The notes under the pieces are model-generated. The model ran no database searches, was not told the DNA's origin, and saw nothing but the letters and a program-made list of their open reading frames with translations. The position numbers were made by a program, and so were the translations under genes. From NCBI RefSeq assembly GCF_000403845.2, contig NZ_KE159567.1:498670-562669 (forward strand): a DNA stretch of 64,000 bases, read 5' to 3'. Numbering within the stretch: the first letter of the stretch is position 1; the number at the start of each line of letters is the position of its first letter. Source of the stretch: Eubacterium sp. 14-2 (lineage in GTDB: Bacteria; Bacillota; Clostridia; Lachnospirales; Lachnospiraceae). Shown piece by piece: positions 26,940-34,073 of the stretch.

Positions 26940-27165
26940 AATCTTACAGGAAATACCTTGTTACGCTAATGTGCGAAAGTATTTCCTGTAAGATTAAAAA
27001 CAATTATGCGAACTCGTGCGAATAGAAGATGTAGCTAAAGCGACCGCACTCGACGCAGCAAACTGTCCAGGTCTCTTATGAATGAGGGGTTCAGGGAGCC
27101 CCTGCGGACCTGTCCGCTTTGTTCTTCTATAGGAAATTCCTCTGGATTTCCTATAGAAGAACAAA
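26934..27165. repeat. Structured intergenic element, copy A
   Basis: It begins with a perfect 23-bp inverted repeat (26934-26956 with 26979-27001, 22-base loop). It ends with a perfect 20-bp inverted repeat (27118-27137 with 27146-27165, 8-base loop). Between them lies a core that recurs at 53510-53689. Core helices are GTGCG 27016-27020 with CGCAC 27045-27049, an inner hairpin 27031-27044, and CAGGTC 27068-27073 with GACCTG 27107-27112 enclosing a small hairpin. No protein-coding signal is convincing. It may be a non-coding RNA, a leader element or a MITE-like mobile repeat. Confidence 0.8.
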
Positions 27166-27224
27166 ACAATGATGCGCAGCTCGCGGGGGTGATGTTTATT
27201 GCTGGGCAATCCGCTCGCGCGCGG

Positions 27225-27250
27225 AGAATGCGCTATGCGCATTCTTTTTT
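27225..27250 (+). terminator. Terminator between the structured element and the GtrA gene
   Basis: AGAATGCGC (27225-27233) pairs with GCGCATTCT (27237-27245), loop TAT, then TTTTT. It would end an RNA that starts near 26913 or reads through from glmS. Confidence 0.85.
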
Positions 27251-27289
27251 ACTTACAGGAGATTCTGAATATGAAAATAAGAGGATATT

Positions 27290-27715
27290 ATGAAAAAGAT
27301 GATAAAACAATTTTGCAGATTCAGTATGGTGGGAGCAGGGTCTTTTCTGGTGGATTATGCGCTGCTGTTTATATTTACGGAAACCGTTCACATGCATTAC
27401 CTCCTGTCGTCCATGCTGTCCTTTTCTGCAGCAACAGCATTTAACTATATATACAGTACAAAATATGTATTTGAATGTGCCGGAGAACAGAAAAGAAAAG
27501 GGGAATTCAGTATTTTTCTGCTGTTGAGTGGCTGCGGACTTCTGATGAATTCTTTGATTATGAAATGGTTTGTGGAACACCTGGAACTGCATTATATGGC
27601 AGCAAAAATATGTGCGGCTCTGCTGGTGTCTTTCTGGAATTTCAGTTCCAGGAAAGTGTTTCTGGAAGATGGGATAAGGCAGAGGATTGCAGGCAGGAGA
27701 AAGGAACTGCTTTAA
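27290..27715 (+). CDS. GtrA-family membrane protein
   Basis: A 141-aa protein with four membrane spans. FCRFSMVGAGSFLVDYALL, AATAFNYIYSTKYVF and a late NFSSRKVF are the GtrA/DPMS pattern. GtrA proteins are thought to help move undecaprenyl-linked sugars across the membrane, for polysaccharide or teichoic-acid glycosylation. The start at 27290 follows AAGAGGATATT; a second ATG at 27299 is less well placed. It stands alone after a terminator, without the glycosyltransferase that often accompanies it. Confidence 0.88.
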   Translation: MKKMIKQFCRFSMVGAGSFLVDYALLFIFTETVHMHYLLSSMLSFSAATAFNYIYSTKYVFECAGEQKRKGEFSIFLLLSGCGLLMNSLIMKWFVEHLELHYMAAKICAALLVSFWNFSSRKVFLEDGIRQRIAGRRKELL

Positions 27716-27785
27716 ATTGATAATAGATTAAAAGGTATGATTTTTTGATAAAGTCATTAAAAAAAATAAAAAGGCATTTTCCTGA

Positions 27786-27905
27786 TGCTGGTATCTTCTC
27801 CTTGTGTCTGTATTATCCTGCTGCATTCTGAAAGAGAATATTACAGGCAAAAAAATTACGGGAGTGGCATTGATTCTGGCAGGAGCCATAATGGTTTCCG
27901 TGTAA
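27786..27905 (+). pseudogene. Remnant of an EamA/DMT transporter C-terminus
   Basis: In the frame ending at the TAA of 27903-27905, the last 24 residues read LKENITGKKI followed by TGVALILAGAIMVSV. This resembles the final amphipathic turn and last membrane helix of EamA (DMT-superfamily) transporters. Upstream the frame runs into a stop at 27783 and no start or further domain is present. It is a short 3' relic of a deleted gene. Confidence 0.55.
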
Positions 27906-27933
27906 GCGTCCCATTGCCTCCTGCCAGGTTTGC

Positions 27934-27958
27934 CCTGATTCTTTTAATCAGGTTTTTT
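27934..27958. terminator. Hairpin with T-run, probably bidirectional
   Basis: CCTGATT (27934-27940) pairs with AATCAGG (27946-27952), then TTTTTT. It sits between the two gene remnants; its right arm overlaps the end of the minus-strand remnant. Confidence 0.8.
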
Positions 27959-28083
27959 AATGGCCTTTGCTTTATAGAAAAAGGTGCTTTCCGGTAAATT
28001 GCAGGCTCTGGCGGCCTGCTTTAATGTTATTTTTTTCTGATTCCAGTTCTCATACACCTCATAAAAATTTCAAATCGCCGCTT
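27944..28083 (-). pseudogene. Remnant of a helix-turn-helix (recombinase-like) C-terminus
   Basis: Read on the minus strand, KRRFEIF is followed, after a one-base frameshift, by YEVYENWNQKKITLKQAAR and ACNLPESTFFYKAKAIKKPD, then a stop. The order resembles the C-terminal helix-turn-helix of serine recombinases and related proteins (x-W-x4-IT-x-A-x4-STFY-x-K). No upstream catalytic domain is present. It is either a decayed mobile-element gene or a fragment left by deletion. Confidence 0.45.
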
Positions 28084-28220
28084 ATTATCATAAAGGAAAA
28101 AGTATCAGAACAATATCACGCATTTTTAAAATATTTGTCACATTTTTATCACAAATATTCCGTAAACTGCTTAATAGATAAAACAAAGCAAAGGAAACAG
28201 CCGCGAAAGGAGAATCTGTT

Positions 28221-29825
28221 ATGGAAAATAATAACAATAACAATGGTCAGAATTCGGATTCCTTATATTCATACAGCTATCTCAATCAGGAGAATCAGGA
28301 ACGGAATCCCAATTATTATGAGAGAAAAGAGGAAAACAGCCAGCCGGCTTCAGAATCGGTAACAACTCACAACGGTGAGAGAATTTACACAGCGGGAGAA
28401 CCATATCAGAGAGATGACCGGCAGTTCTACACTACCGGACAGACAGGTGAGCAGCAGTTTGATGCAGCCGGACAGACTCAGGGAAGCCAGCAGACGGAAA
28501 GCCGGGACTGTACGGATGGACAGACTGCAAACCAGTGGAATTCAGGCGCTGATAAGAAAAAGAAACCCAAAAAAGTCAGAGAGAAAAAGCACCATGGATT
28601 TGGGATGGCAATGGCAAAGTGTGCAGCCCTTGCTCTGGTATTCGGACTGGTTTCCGGTACGGTATTTTACGGAACAGGACTGGCTTTTGAGTATACCAGA
28701 GGAACTTCCGGAAGCACAGCGTTAGAGACTACCGCGGGAGGCAGCAATAAAAAAGACGGAACCACTTCCAATACAGGAAATGTTCCCGCTACAGGCGTGA
28801 GCACAGCAACCATCATCAATGACGTATCGGATATTGTGGAAAATGTAATGCCTTCCATTGTGTCCATTACCAATATGGGCCAGACAGAGCTTGGAAGAGA
28901 TTTCTTCGGACGTTCTTTTGTACAGGATACGGAAAGTGCAGGAAGCGGCATTATTATTGGCCAGACAGAAGAAGAACTTTATGTTGCCACCAATAATCAT
29001 GTGGTTGCAAATGCCACCCAGCTTACGGTGAATTTCCATGACGATCAGAATGTTGTTGCAGAGATTAAAGGTACAGACCCCAGCACAGATCTGGCAGTGC
29101 TGTCCATCCCCGTTAAATCCATTCCGGCAGAAACCATGGAAAAAATAAAAGTGGCAACCCTGGGCAACTCTGAGAACGTACGCGTGGGCCAGGCAGTAGT
29201 GGCTATTGGAAATGCACTGGGTTATGGCCAGTCTGTTACCACAGGCGTAATCAGTGCAGTAGACCGGGAAGTAACAGTACAGGATGAAAATACCGGAACC
29301 TCCATCACCAATGACCTGCTTCAGACCAGCGCGGCAATTAATCCCGGAAACAGCGGCGGTGCATTGCTGAATATGAATGGTGAAGTAATCGGAATCAATT
29401 CCGTAAAATATTCAGATACCCAGGTGGAAGGGATGGGATTTTCCATTCCGGTTTCCGCAGCGGAACCCATTATCAATGATTTGATTACAAGAGAAATAGT
29501 AGACGAGTCCAACTCCGCATACCTGGGTGTGTCCGGGCAGGATGTGACAGAAGACCTGGCAGAAGATTTTGGTATGCCAGAAGGACTGTACATTACATTT
29601 GTCCAGGAAAACAGCGCTGCAGAGCAGGCAGGAATTAAAAAAGGCGACGTTATTACAGAATTTGACGGAAGAAAAATCAGATCCATGGAGGGACTGTCAG
29701 ATATCATACAGTATTATGCAGCAGGCAGTGAAGTGGAGATTATTATTCAGACCAGTCAGAACGGAGAATGGCAGGAGCAGAAGGTAACTGCCAGACTGGG
29801 AAAAAAGAATACGCAGGCCCAGTAA
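28221..29825 (+). CDS. Membrane-anchored HtrA-like S1C serine protease with PDZ domain
   Basis: A 534-aa protein. About 115 polar residues rich in N, Q and E precede one span (AALALVFGLVSGTVFYGTG). The trypsin-like domain has H260 (TNNHVVANA), D290 (STDLAVLSIP) and S378 (PGNSGGALLN), a complete triad. A PDZ domain covers about 435-525 (YLGVSGQDVTEDLAEDFG, AGIKKGDVITEFDGRKI). It degrades or refolds misfolded envelope proteins outside the membrane. The start follows CGAAAGGAGAATCTGTT. The long polar N-terminus is usual in clostridial HtrA proteins and faces the cytoplasm. Confidence 0.93.
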   Translation: MENNNNNNGQNSDSLYSYSYLNQENQERNPNYYERKEENSQPASESVTTHNGERIYTAGEPYQRDDRQFYTTGQTGEQQFDAAGQTQGSQQTESRDCTDGQTANQWNSGADKKKKPKKVREKKHHGFGMAMAKCAALALVFGLVSGTVFYGTGLAFEYTRGTSGSTALETTAGGSNKKDGTTSNTGNVPATGVSTATIINDVSDIVENVMPSIVSITNMGQTELGRDFFGRSFVQDTESAGSGIIIGQTEEELYVATNNHVVANATQLTVNFHDDQNVVAEIKGTDPSTDLAVLSIPVKSIPAETMEKIKVATLGNSENVRVGQAVVAIGNALGYGQSVTTGVISAVDREVTVQDENTGTSITNDLLQTSAAINPGNSGGALLNMNGEVIGINSVKYSDTQVEGMGFSIPVSAAEPIINDLITREIVDESNSAYLGVSGQDVTEDLAEDFGMPEGLYITFVQENSAAEQAGIKKGDVITEFDGRKIRSMEGLSDIIQYYAAGSEVEIIIQTSQNGEWQEQKVTARLGKKNTQAQ

Positions 29826-30044
29826 CAGAAGGCAGGGTTTCCCCCATGCATTTCCTTACAGTAAGGCTGTGAACAAAATGCCCGGAAAGAAACAGAACGA
29901 TGATTTTTTTCTTTTAAAATACCGGAGAATGTGATAAAATAAACAGGAATTCTTTTTGCAGGAATCAATGCGAAAAAACGAAAATGCCAATCTGGAATCT
30001 GTCCGGATTGGCGTTTCATCATACAGGAAAGATGGGAGGTTTTT
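29826..30044. other. Intergenic region between the protease and carbamate kinase genes
   Basis: An imperfect hairpin (GCCAATC at 29985-29991 pairing with GATTGGC at 30007-30013) lies just before carbamate kinase and may be an attenuator or terminator, but only a weak T-run follows. TGTGATAAAAT near 29930 resembles a -10 without a clear -35. Confidence 0.4.
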
Positions 30045-30977
30045 ATGAGAAAGAAAAGAATCGTAATTGCTCTTGGTCATGATGCCCTTGGAACCACACT
30101 GCCGGAACAGAAAAGCGCCACGAAGAAAACGGCCGGAGCAGTGGTGGATTTTATAAAAGACGATTATCAGGTGGTGATTTCCCATAGCAACGGACCTCAG
30201 GTGGGAATGATCCATACTGCAATGGCAGAATTCTGTAGAATCTATCCGGAGTATACAGCTACGCCCATGTCAGTCTGTTCTGCCATGAGTCAGGGTTATA
30301 TTGGATACGATCTGCAGAACGCTATCCGAACCGAGCTTTTGAACCGGGGAATTTACAAGCCGGTTTCTACCATTCTGACCCAGGTGAGTGTGGACCCCTA
30401 TGACGAAGCCTTTTACCGGCCTTCCAAAGAAATCGGACGTTATATGACGGAAGAGGAAGCGGAGGCAGAAGAGAAAAAAGGGAATCATGTGGTAAAAACA
30501 GAACAGGGATACCGCAGAATAGTGGCGGCGCCCCGGCCAATGGATATTGTGGAGATTGATGCTGTCAGAGCTCTTCTGGATGCAGACCAGATTGTAATTG
30601 CCTGCGGCGGCGGAGGAATTCCCGTCCTTGCCCAGGGACATAAGCTGAAAGGGGCCAGTGCAGTGATTGAAAAGGATTCCGCGGCAGGAAAACTGGCAGA
30701 TCTGGTGGACGCGGAACGTCTGGTGATCCTGACAGGAGTGGAACAGGTCTGTCTGAATTTTGGGACAGAGCAGGAGACACCCATAGATGAAATGACCATA
30801 GAACAGGCCAGAAGCTACATGGAAGAAGGACAGTTTGAAGCGGGCACCATGCTGCCAAAAATCGAGGCGGCTATCGAATTTATCGGCAATTCTGCAGTGC
30901 GCAGCGCACTGATTACCAGGCTGGAAGTTTCACGCGAGGGTGTGAAAAGAACGCCTGGAACACTGATACACAAGTAA
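30045..30977 (+). CDS. arcC: Carbamate kinase-like amino-acid kinase family protein
   Basis: A 310-aa protein of the usual carbamate kinase length. SHSNGPQVGMI, ASPRP-like AAPRPMDIVEI, ACGGGGIPV, AVIEKDSAAGKLADLV and ILTGVEQV are the family's substrate, ATP and magnesium motifs. The N-terminal phosphate-binding loop is GHDALG at 11-16 where carbamate kinases normally have GGNALG. The family makes ATP from carbamoyl phosphate in arginine or purine breakdown. No arcA, argF or ygf-type genes are nearby, so the pathway is not indicated. The start follows AGATGGGAGGTTTTT. Confidence 0.85.
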   Translation: MRKKRIVIALGHDALGTTLPEQKSATKKTAGAVVDFIKDDYQVVISHSNGPQVGMIHTAMAEFCRIYPEYTATPMSVCSAMSQGYIGYDLQNAIRTELLNRGIYKPVSTILTQVSVDPYDEAFYRPSKEIGRYMTEEEAEAEEKKGNHVVKTEQGYRRIVAAPRPMDIVEIDAVRALLDADQIVIACGGGGIPVLAQGHKLKGASAVIEKDSAAGKLADLVDAERLVILTGVEQVCLNFGTEQETPIDEMTIEQARSYMEEGQFEAGTMLPKIEAAIEFIGNSAVRSALITRLEVSREGVKRTPGTLIHK

Positions 30978-31000
30978 GGCCCGCTTTGTTTTAGTTCCAG

Positions 31001-31039
31001 AGAAAAGAGAAACCGTAAACAGGGATACGGTTTCTTTTC
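31001..31039 (+). terminator. Terminator after carbamate kinase
   Basis: AGAAACCGTA (31008-31017) pairs with TACGGTTTCT (31026-31035). The stem extends outward over a small bulge using AGAAAAG with CTTTTCT. Confidence 0.75.
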
Positions 31040-31085
31040 TGTAGAAACAGATATTATAAATGGGAGACCACGAAAGGAGAGTAAA

Positions 31086-32837
31086 ATGAAAAATTTAAGA
31101 AAAACAAAAATTATCTGTACGTTAGGTCCGGCAACGGACAAAGAGGAAATATTAAAACAGCTTATGATAGAGGGAATGAATGTGGCCCGATTTAATTTTT
31201 CCCACGGCACTCATGAGGAACAGGGAGAACGGCTGAAAAAAGTTCAGCGTCTGCGGAAAGAACTGGATTTGCCGGTGGCTTCTCTGCTGGATACCAAAGG
31301 TCCGGAAATCCGTCTCCGTGAACTGAAAGACGGTAAGGCAATGCTGGAAGCAGGACAGAAATTCACCCTCACAACGGAAGAAATCCTGGGAGACGCAAAC
31401 CGGGTTTCCATAACTTATAAAAATCTGGTAAAAGATGTGGAGCCAGGATGCAGGATTCTCATTGACGATGGACTGATTGAACTTATTGTGGATGAGGTAA
31501 CCGACACAGAGATCGTCTGTCATGTGATAAACGGGGGCATGATTTCCAATAAGAAGGGAGTCAATGTGCCCAATGTGGAACTGACCATGCCTTATATCAG
31601 TGAAAAGGATTATGAGGATATCGTATTCGGCATTGAAAATGACTTTGACTTTGTGGCGGCATCTTTTGTGCGGACAGCCGATGACGTGCTGCAGATACGG
31701 AAAATTTTTGAGGAAAAGAACTGCAATAACATCAACATTATTTCAAAAATTGAAAATATGCAGGGTGTGGAAAATATTGACGAAATTATCCGGGTATCCG
31801 ATGGAATCATGGTGGCAAGAGGAGATATGGGTGTGGAAATACCTCTGGAAGACGTGCCGGTTATCCAGAAAATGATGATTAAGAAAGTAATTGAGGCCGG
31901 AAAACAGGTCATTACCGCCACCCAGATGCTGGACTCCATGATGAAGAACCCAAGGCCCACCCGTGCAGAGGCTACTGACGTGGCCAATGCCATTTACGAC
32001 GGAACCAGCGCGATTATGCTTTCCGGAGAAACCGCAGCAGGGCTTTACCCTGTGGAGGCTTTAAAAACCATGGTAAAAATTGCCATCCGCACCGAGCAGG
32101 ATATCAATTACACTGCCCGGTTTAAAGCAAGACAGAATCCGGATAATCCAGATATTACCAATGCCATTTCCCATGCCACCTGTACGACGGCAAATGATCT
32201 GAATGCTGCGGCGATAATTACCGTTACCCAGTCGGGAAGGACAGCCCGTATGATTTCCAAATACAGGCCTGACTGTACCATTATCGGAGGAAGCATGTAC
32301 CCCAAGGTATGCCGTCAGTTAAACCTTTCCTGGGGTGTGACGCCCCTGATTATGGAGCCCAAGGAAGATGCGGACGAACTGTTTGAGCATGCGGTGGATG
32401 TGGTAGAACGGGCCGGCCTGATTTCCATGGGAGATATTACGGTGATTACCGGCGGAGTGCCCCTGGGCGTATCCGGAACAACCAATATTCTGAAAGTCCA
32501 TGTGGCAGGCCATATTCTGCTTACCGGAGATGGAATCAATGAGAAATCTGTGTCCGCCAGTCTCTGTGTCTGCAAAAATGTGGCTGACCTGCGGCGGAAT
32601 TTCAAAGCAGGGGACATTATTGTGGCAAAGGAAACCAGTAATGAGATGATGGAGCAGATCCGGGAGGCTTCCGGTTTGATTGTGGAAGCAGGCGGGAGCG
32701 GTTCCCATGCGGTGATTGCAGGGCTGAGCCTGGATATTCCGGTGCTTGTTCATGCGGAATATGCCACCGATATTTTAAAAACAGGAGCATACGTTACTCT
32801 GGACGCAAAAGAAGGAATTGTAAGCTGTAATCGCTGA
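31086..32837 (+). CDS. pyk: Pyruvate kinase with PEP-utiliser C-terminal domain
   Basis: A 583-aa enzyme. RKTKIICTLGPATDKEE starts the barrel; NFSHGTHEEQ, LLDTKGPEIR, ISKIENMQGVEN (with catalytic lysine), MVARGDMGVEIP and TATQMLDSM are the substrate and metal motifs. The regulatory C domain is followed by about 85 extra residues with GGSGSHAVIAGL and PVLVHAEYA, the mobile PEP-utiliser domain found in many Firmicute pyruvate kinases. It converts PEP and ADP to pyruvate and ATP in the cytoplasm. The start follows CACGAAAGGAGAGTAAA. It is probably monocistronic or leads the amidase gene 28 bases on. Confidence 0.96.
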   Translation: MKNLRKTKIICTLGPATDKEEILKQLMIEGMNVARFNFSHGTHEEQGERLKKVQRLRKELDLPVASLLDTKGPEIRLRELKDGKAMLEAGQKFTLTTEEILGDANRVSITYKNLVKDVEPGCRILIDDGLIELIVDEVTDTEIVCHVINGGMISNKKGVNVPNVELTMPYISEKDYEDIVFGIENDFDFVAASFVRTADDVLQIRKIFEEKNCNNINIISKIENMQGVENIDEIIRVSDGIMVARGDMGVEIPLEDVPVIQKMMIKKVIEAGKQVITATQMLDSMMKNPRPTRAEATDVANAIYDGTSAIMLSGETAAGLYPVEALKTMVKIAIRTEQDINYTARFKARQNPDNPDITNAISHATCTTANDLNAAAIITVTQSGRTARMISKYRPDCTIIGGSMYPKVCRQLNLSWGVTPLIMEPKEDADELFEHAVDVVERAGLISMGDITVITGGVPLGVSGTTNILKVHVAGHILLTGDGINEKSVSASLCVCKNVADLRRNFKAGDIIVAKETSNEMMEQIREASGLIVEAGGSGSHAVIAGLSLDIPVLVHAEYATDILKTGAYVTLDAKEGIVSCNR

Positions 32838-32865
32838 ACAGGAAGAAAAAGGGAAGGGGATTCAG

Positions 32866-33984
32866 ATGAAAAAATACAGGAAAATACCGATAAAGCTGGC
32901 ATTTTTGATGATCATAGCGGTACTGTGCAGCGGCTGTGGAAATGCTGCGGACAATGCCGGGTTAAAATCACAGGCTCCAAAGCAGCAGACAGAAGAACAG
33001 GATTCTTCCGGGATGCAGACAGCGGAGAATGAAAAGCAGCCGGATTCGGAAGATACAGAAGAATCTCCTCAGGAAGGGAATCCGGAACCGGAAGAAAATC
33101 CGGAACCGGAGGAACCGGCCGGTCCGGCATTGAATAAAGAAACTGTGGTATATGCCAGGGAAGAAGTGGTGACGACTTCTTCCGTCAATGTGCGGACAGC
33201 GCCTTCTACGGACAGCGAAGTGTATCAGACGGCGGCCCGCAGAAGTGAATTTGTACGGACAGCGGACGACGGAACCTGGAGTGCGGTGGAGTTGGAAGGA
33301 AAGGAATACTACATTGCTTCCGAATATCTGAAACTGAAATCAGAAATGACAGATAACGGATATCTGGTGGTGATTGACGCAGGGCATCAGGGCAAAGGGA
33401 ACAGTGAGCAGGAGCCCATTGGCCCCGGAGCTTCCGAAACCAAGGCAAAAGTAGCCAGCGGTACTTCCGGCTGTGCCAGCGGCCTGAATGAATACGAGCT
33501 GACCCTTGCGGTATCACTGAAGCTGCAGGCGGAACTGGAAGCCAGAGGATATCAGGTTCTTATGGTCCGTACCAGCCATGATGTGAATATCAGCAACAGC
33601 GAACGGGCGGCGGTGGCCAACAATGCCGGAGCCGACGCATTTATCCGGGTACATGCCAACGGTTCAGACGACAGCAGTGAGCACGGGATTCTGACCATCT
33701 GCCCCACCTCTGCCAATCCCTATATGGGAAATCTCTACAGCCAGTGCCGGAGTCTGTCCGAATGTGTGCTGGACGGAGCGGTGAATGCCACCGGAGCCAA
33801 TAAGAAATATATCTGGGAGACGGATACCATGAGCGGAATTAACTGGTGTACCGTTCCTGTTACCATTGTGGAAATGGGTTTTATGACTAATCCCACAGAG
33901 GATCTGAATATGGCGGATGACGGATATCAGAGTCAGCTTGCCGCAGGCATTGCGGACGGGGTGGACGCATATTTTGGGAATTAA
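32866..33984 (+). CDS. Lipoprotein N-acetylmuramoyl-L-alanine amidase with SH3 domain
   Basis: A 372-aa protein. The signal segment ends AVLCSGCGN, a lipobox-like site with the modified cysteine in SGC. An acidic linker (EGNPEPEENPEPEEPAGP) and an SH3_3 domain (about 98-158; SSVNVRTAPSTDSEVYQ) follow. Amidase_3 is about 165-372, with zinc ligands in IDAGHQGK, NEYELT and RVHANGSD and the catalytic glutamate in VEMGFMTNP. It cleaves amide bonds in peptidoglycan from the membrane face. This is the second Amidase_3 in the window, but with membrane anchoring and no FN3 units. The site AGGGGATTCAG precedes the ATG. Confidence 0.9.
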   Translation: MKKYRKIPIKLAFLMIIAVLCSGCGNAADNAGLKSQAPKQQTEEQDSSGMQTAENEKQPDSEDTEESPQEGNPEPEENPEPEEPAGPALNKETVVYAREEVVTTSSVNVRTAPSTDSEVYQTAARRSEFVRTADDGTWSAVELEGKEYYIASEYLKLKSEMTDNGYLVVIDAGHQGKGNSEQEPIGPGASETKAKVASGTSGCASGLNEYELTLAVSLKLQAELEARGYQVLMVRTSHDVNISNSERAAVANNAGADAFIRVHANGSDDSSEHGILTICPTSANPYMGNLYSQCRSLSECVLDGAVNATGANKKYIWETDTMSGINWCTVPVTIVEMGFMTNPTEDLNMADDGYQSQLAAGIADGVDAYFGN

Positions 33985-34020
33985 GCCGAAGGCTGTAATC
34001 TGTTTCAGAAGTGTATTTTC

Positions 34021-34056
34021 ACAGGGATTCAGGTGTCAGAAGTGCCTGAATCCTGT
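34021..34056. terminator. Hairpin upstream of the ATPase gene
   Basis: ACAGGGATTCAGG (34021-34033) pairs with CCTGAATCCTGT (34045-34056) with one bulged base. There is no T-run, so it may act as an attenuator or structural leader rather than a terminator. Confidence 0.45.
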
Positions 34057-34073
34057 AAATGAAGGAGAATAGG

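Larger units (their letters stand above)
27716..28220. other. Long intergenic region (505 bp) with decayed genes
   Basis: It contains two gene remnants (27786-27905 plus strand, 27944-28083 minus strand) and a shared terminator at 27934-27958, described separately. 28084-28205 is AT-rich and holds no gene; it probably includes the promoter of the downstream protease, but no convincing -35/-10 pair was found. Confidence 0.6.

Noticed and set aside
27061..27115. Similarity of AGCAAAC-x-GTCCAGGTC to the SRP (4.5S) RNA core
   Set aside because: Only a short resemblance (CCAGGTC). The conserved GGAAG tetraloop and asymmetric loop are absent.
27078..27293. Short plus-strand frame within structured element copy A
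   Set aside because: It crosses two perfect hairpins and a terminator, and the frame is not kept in copy B.
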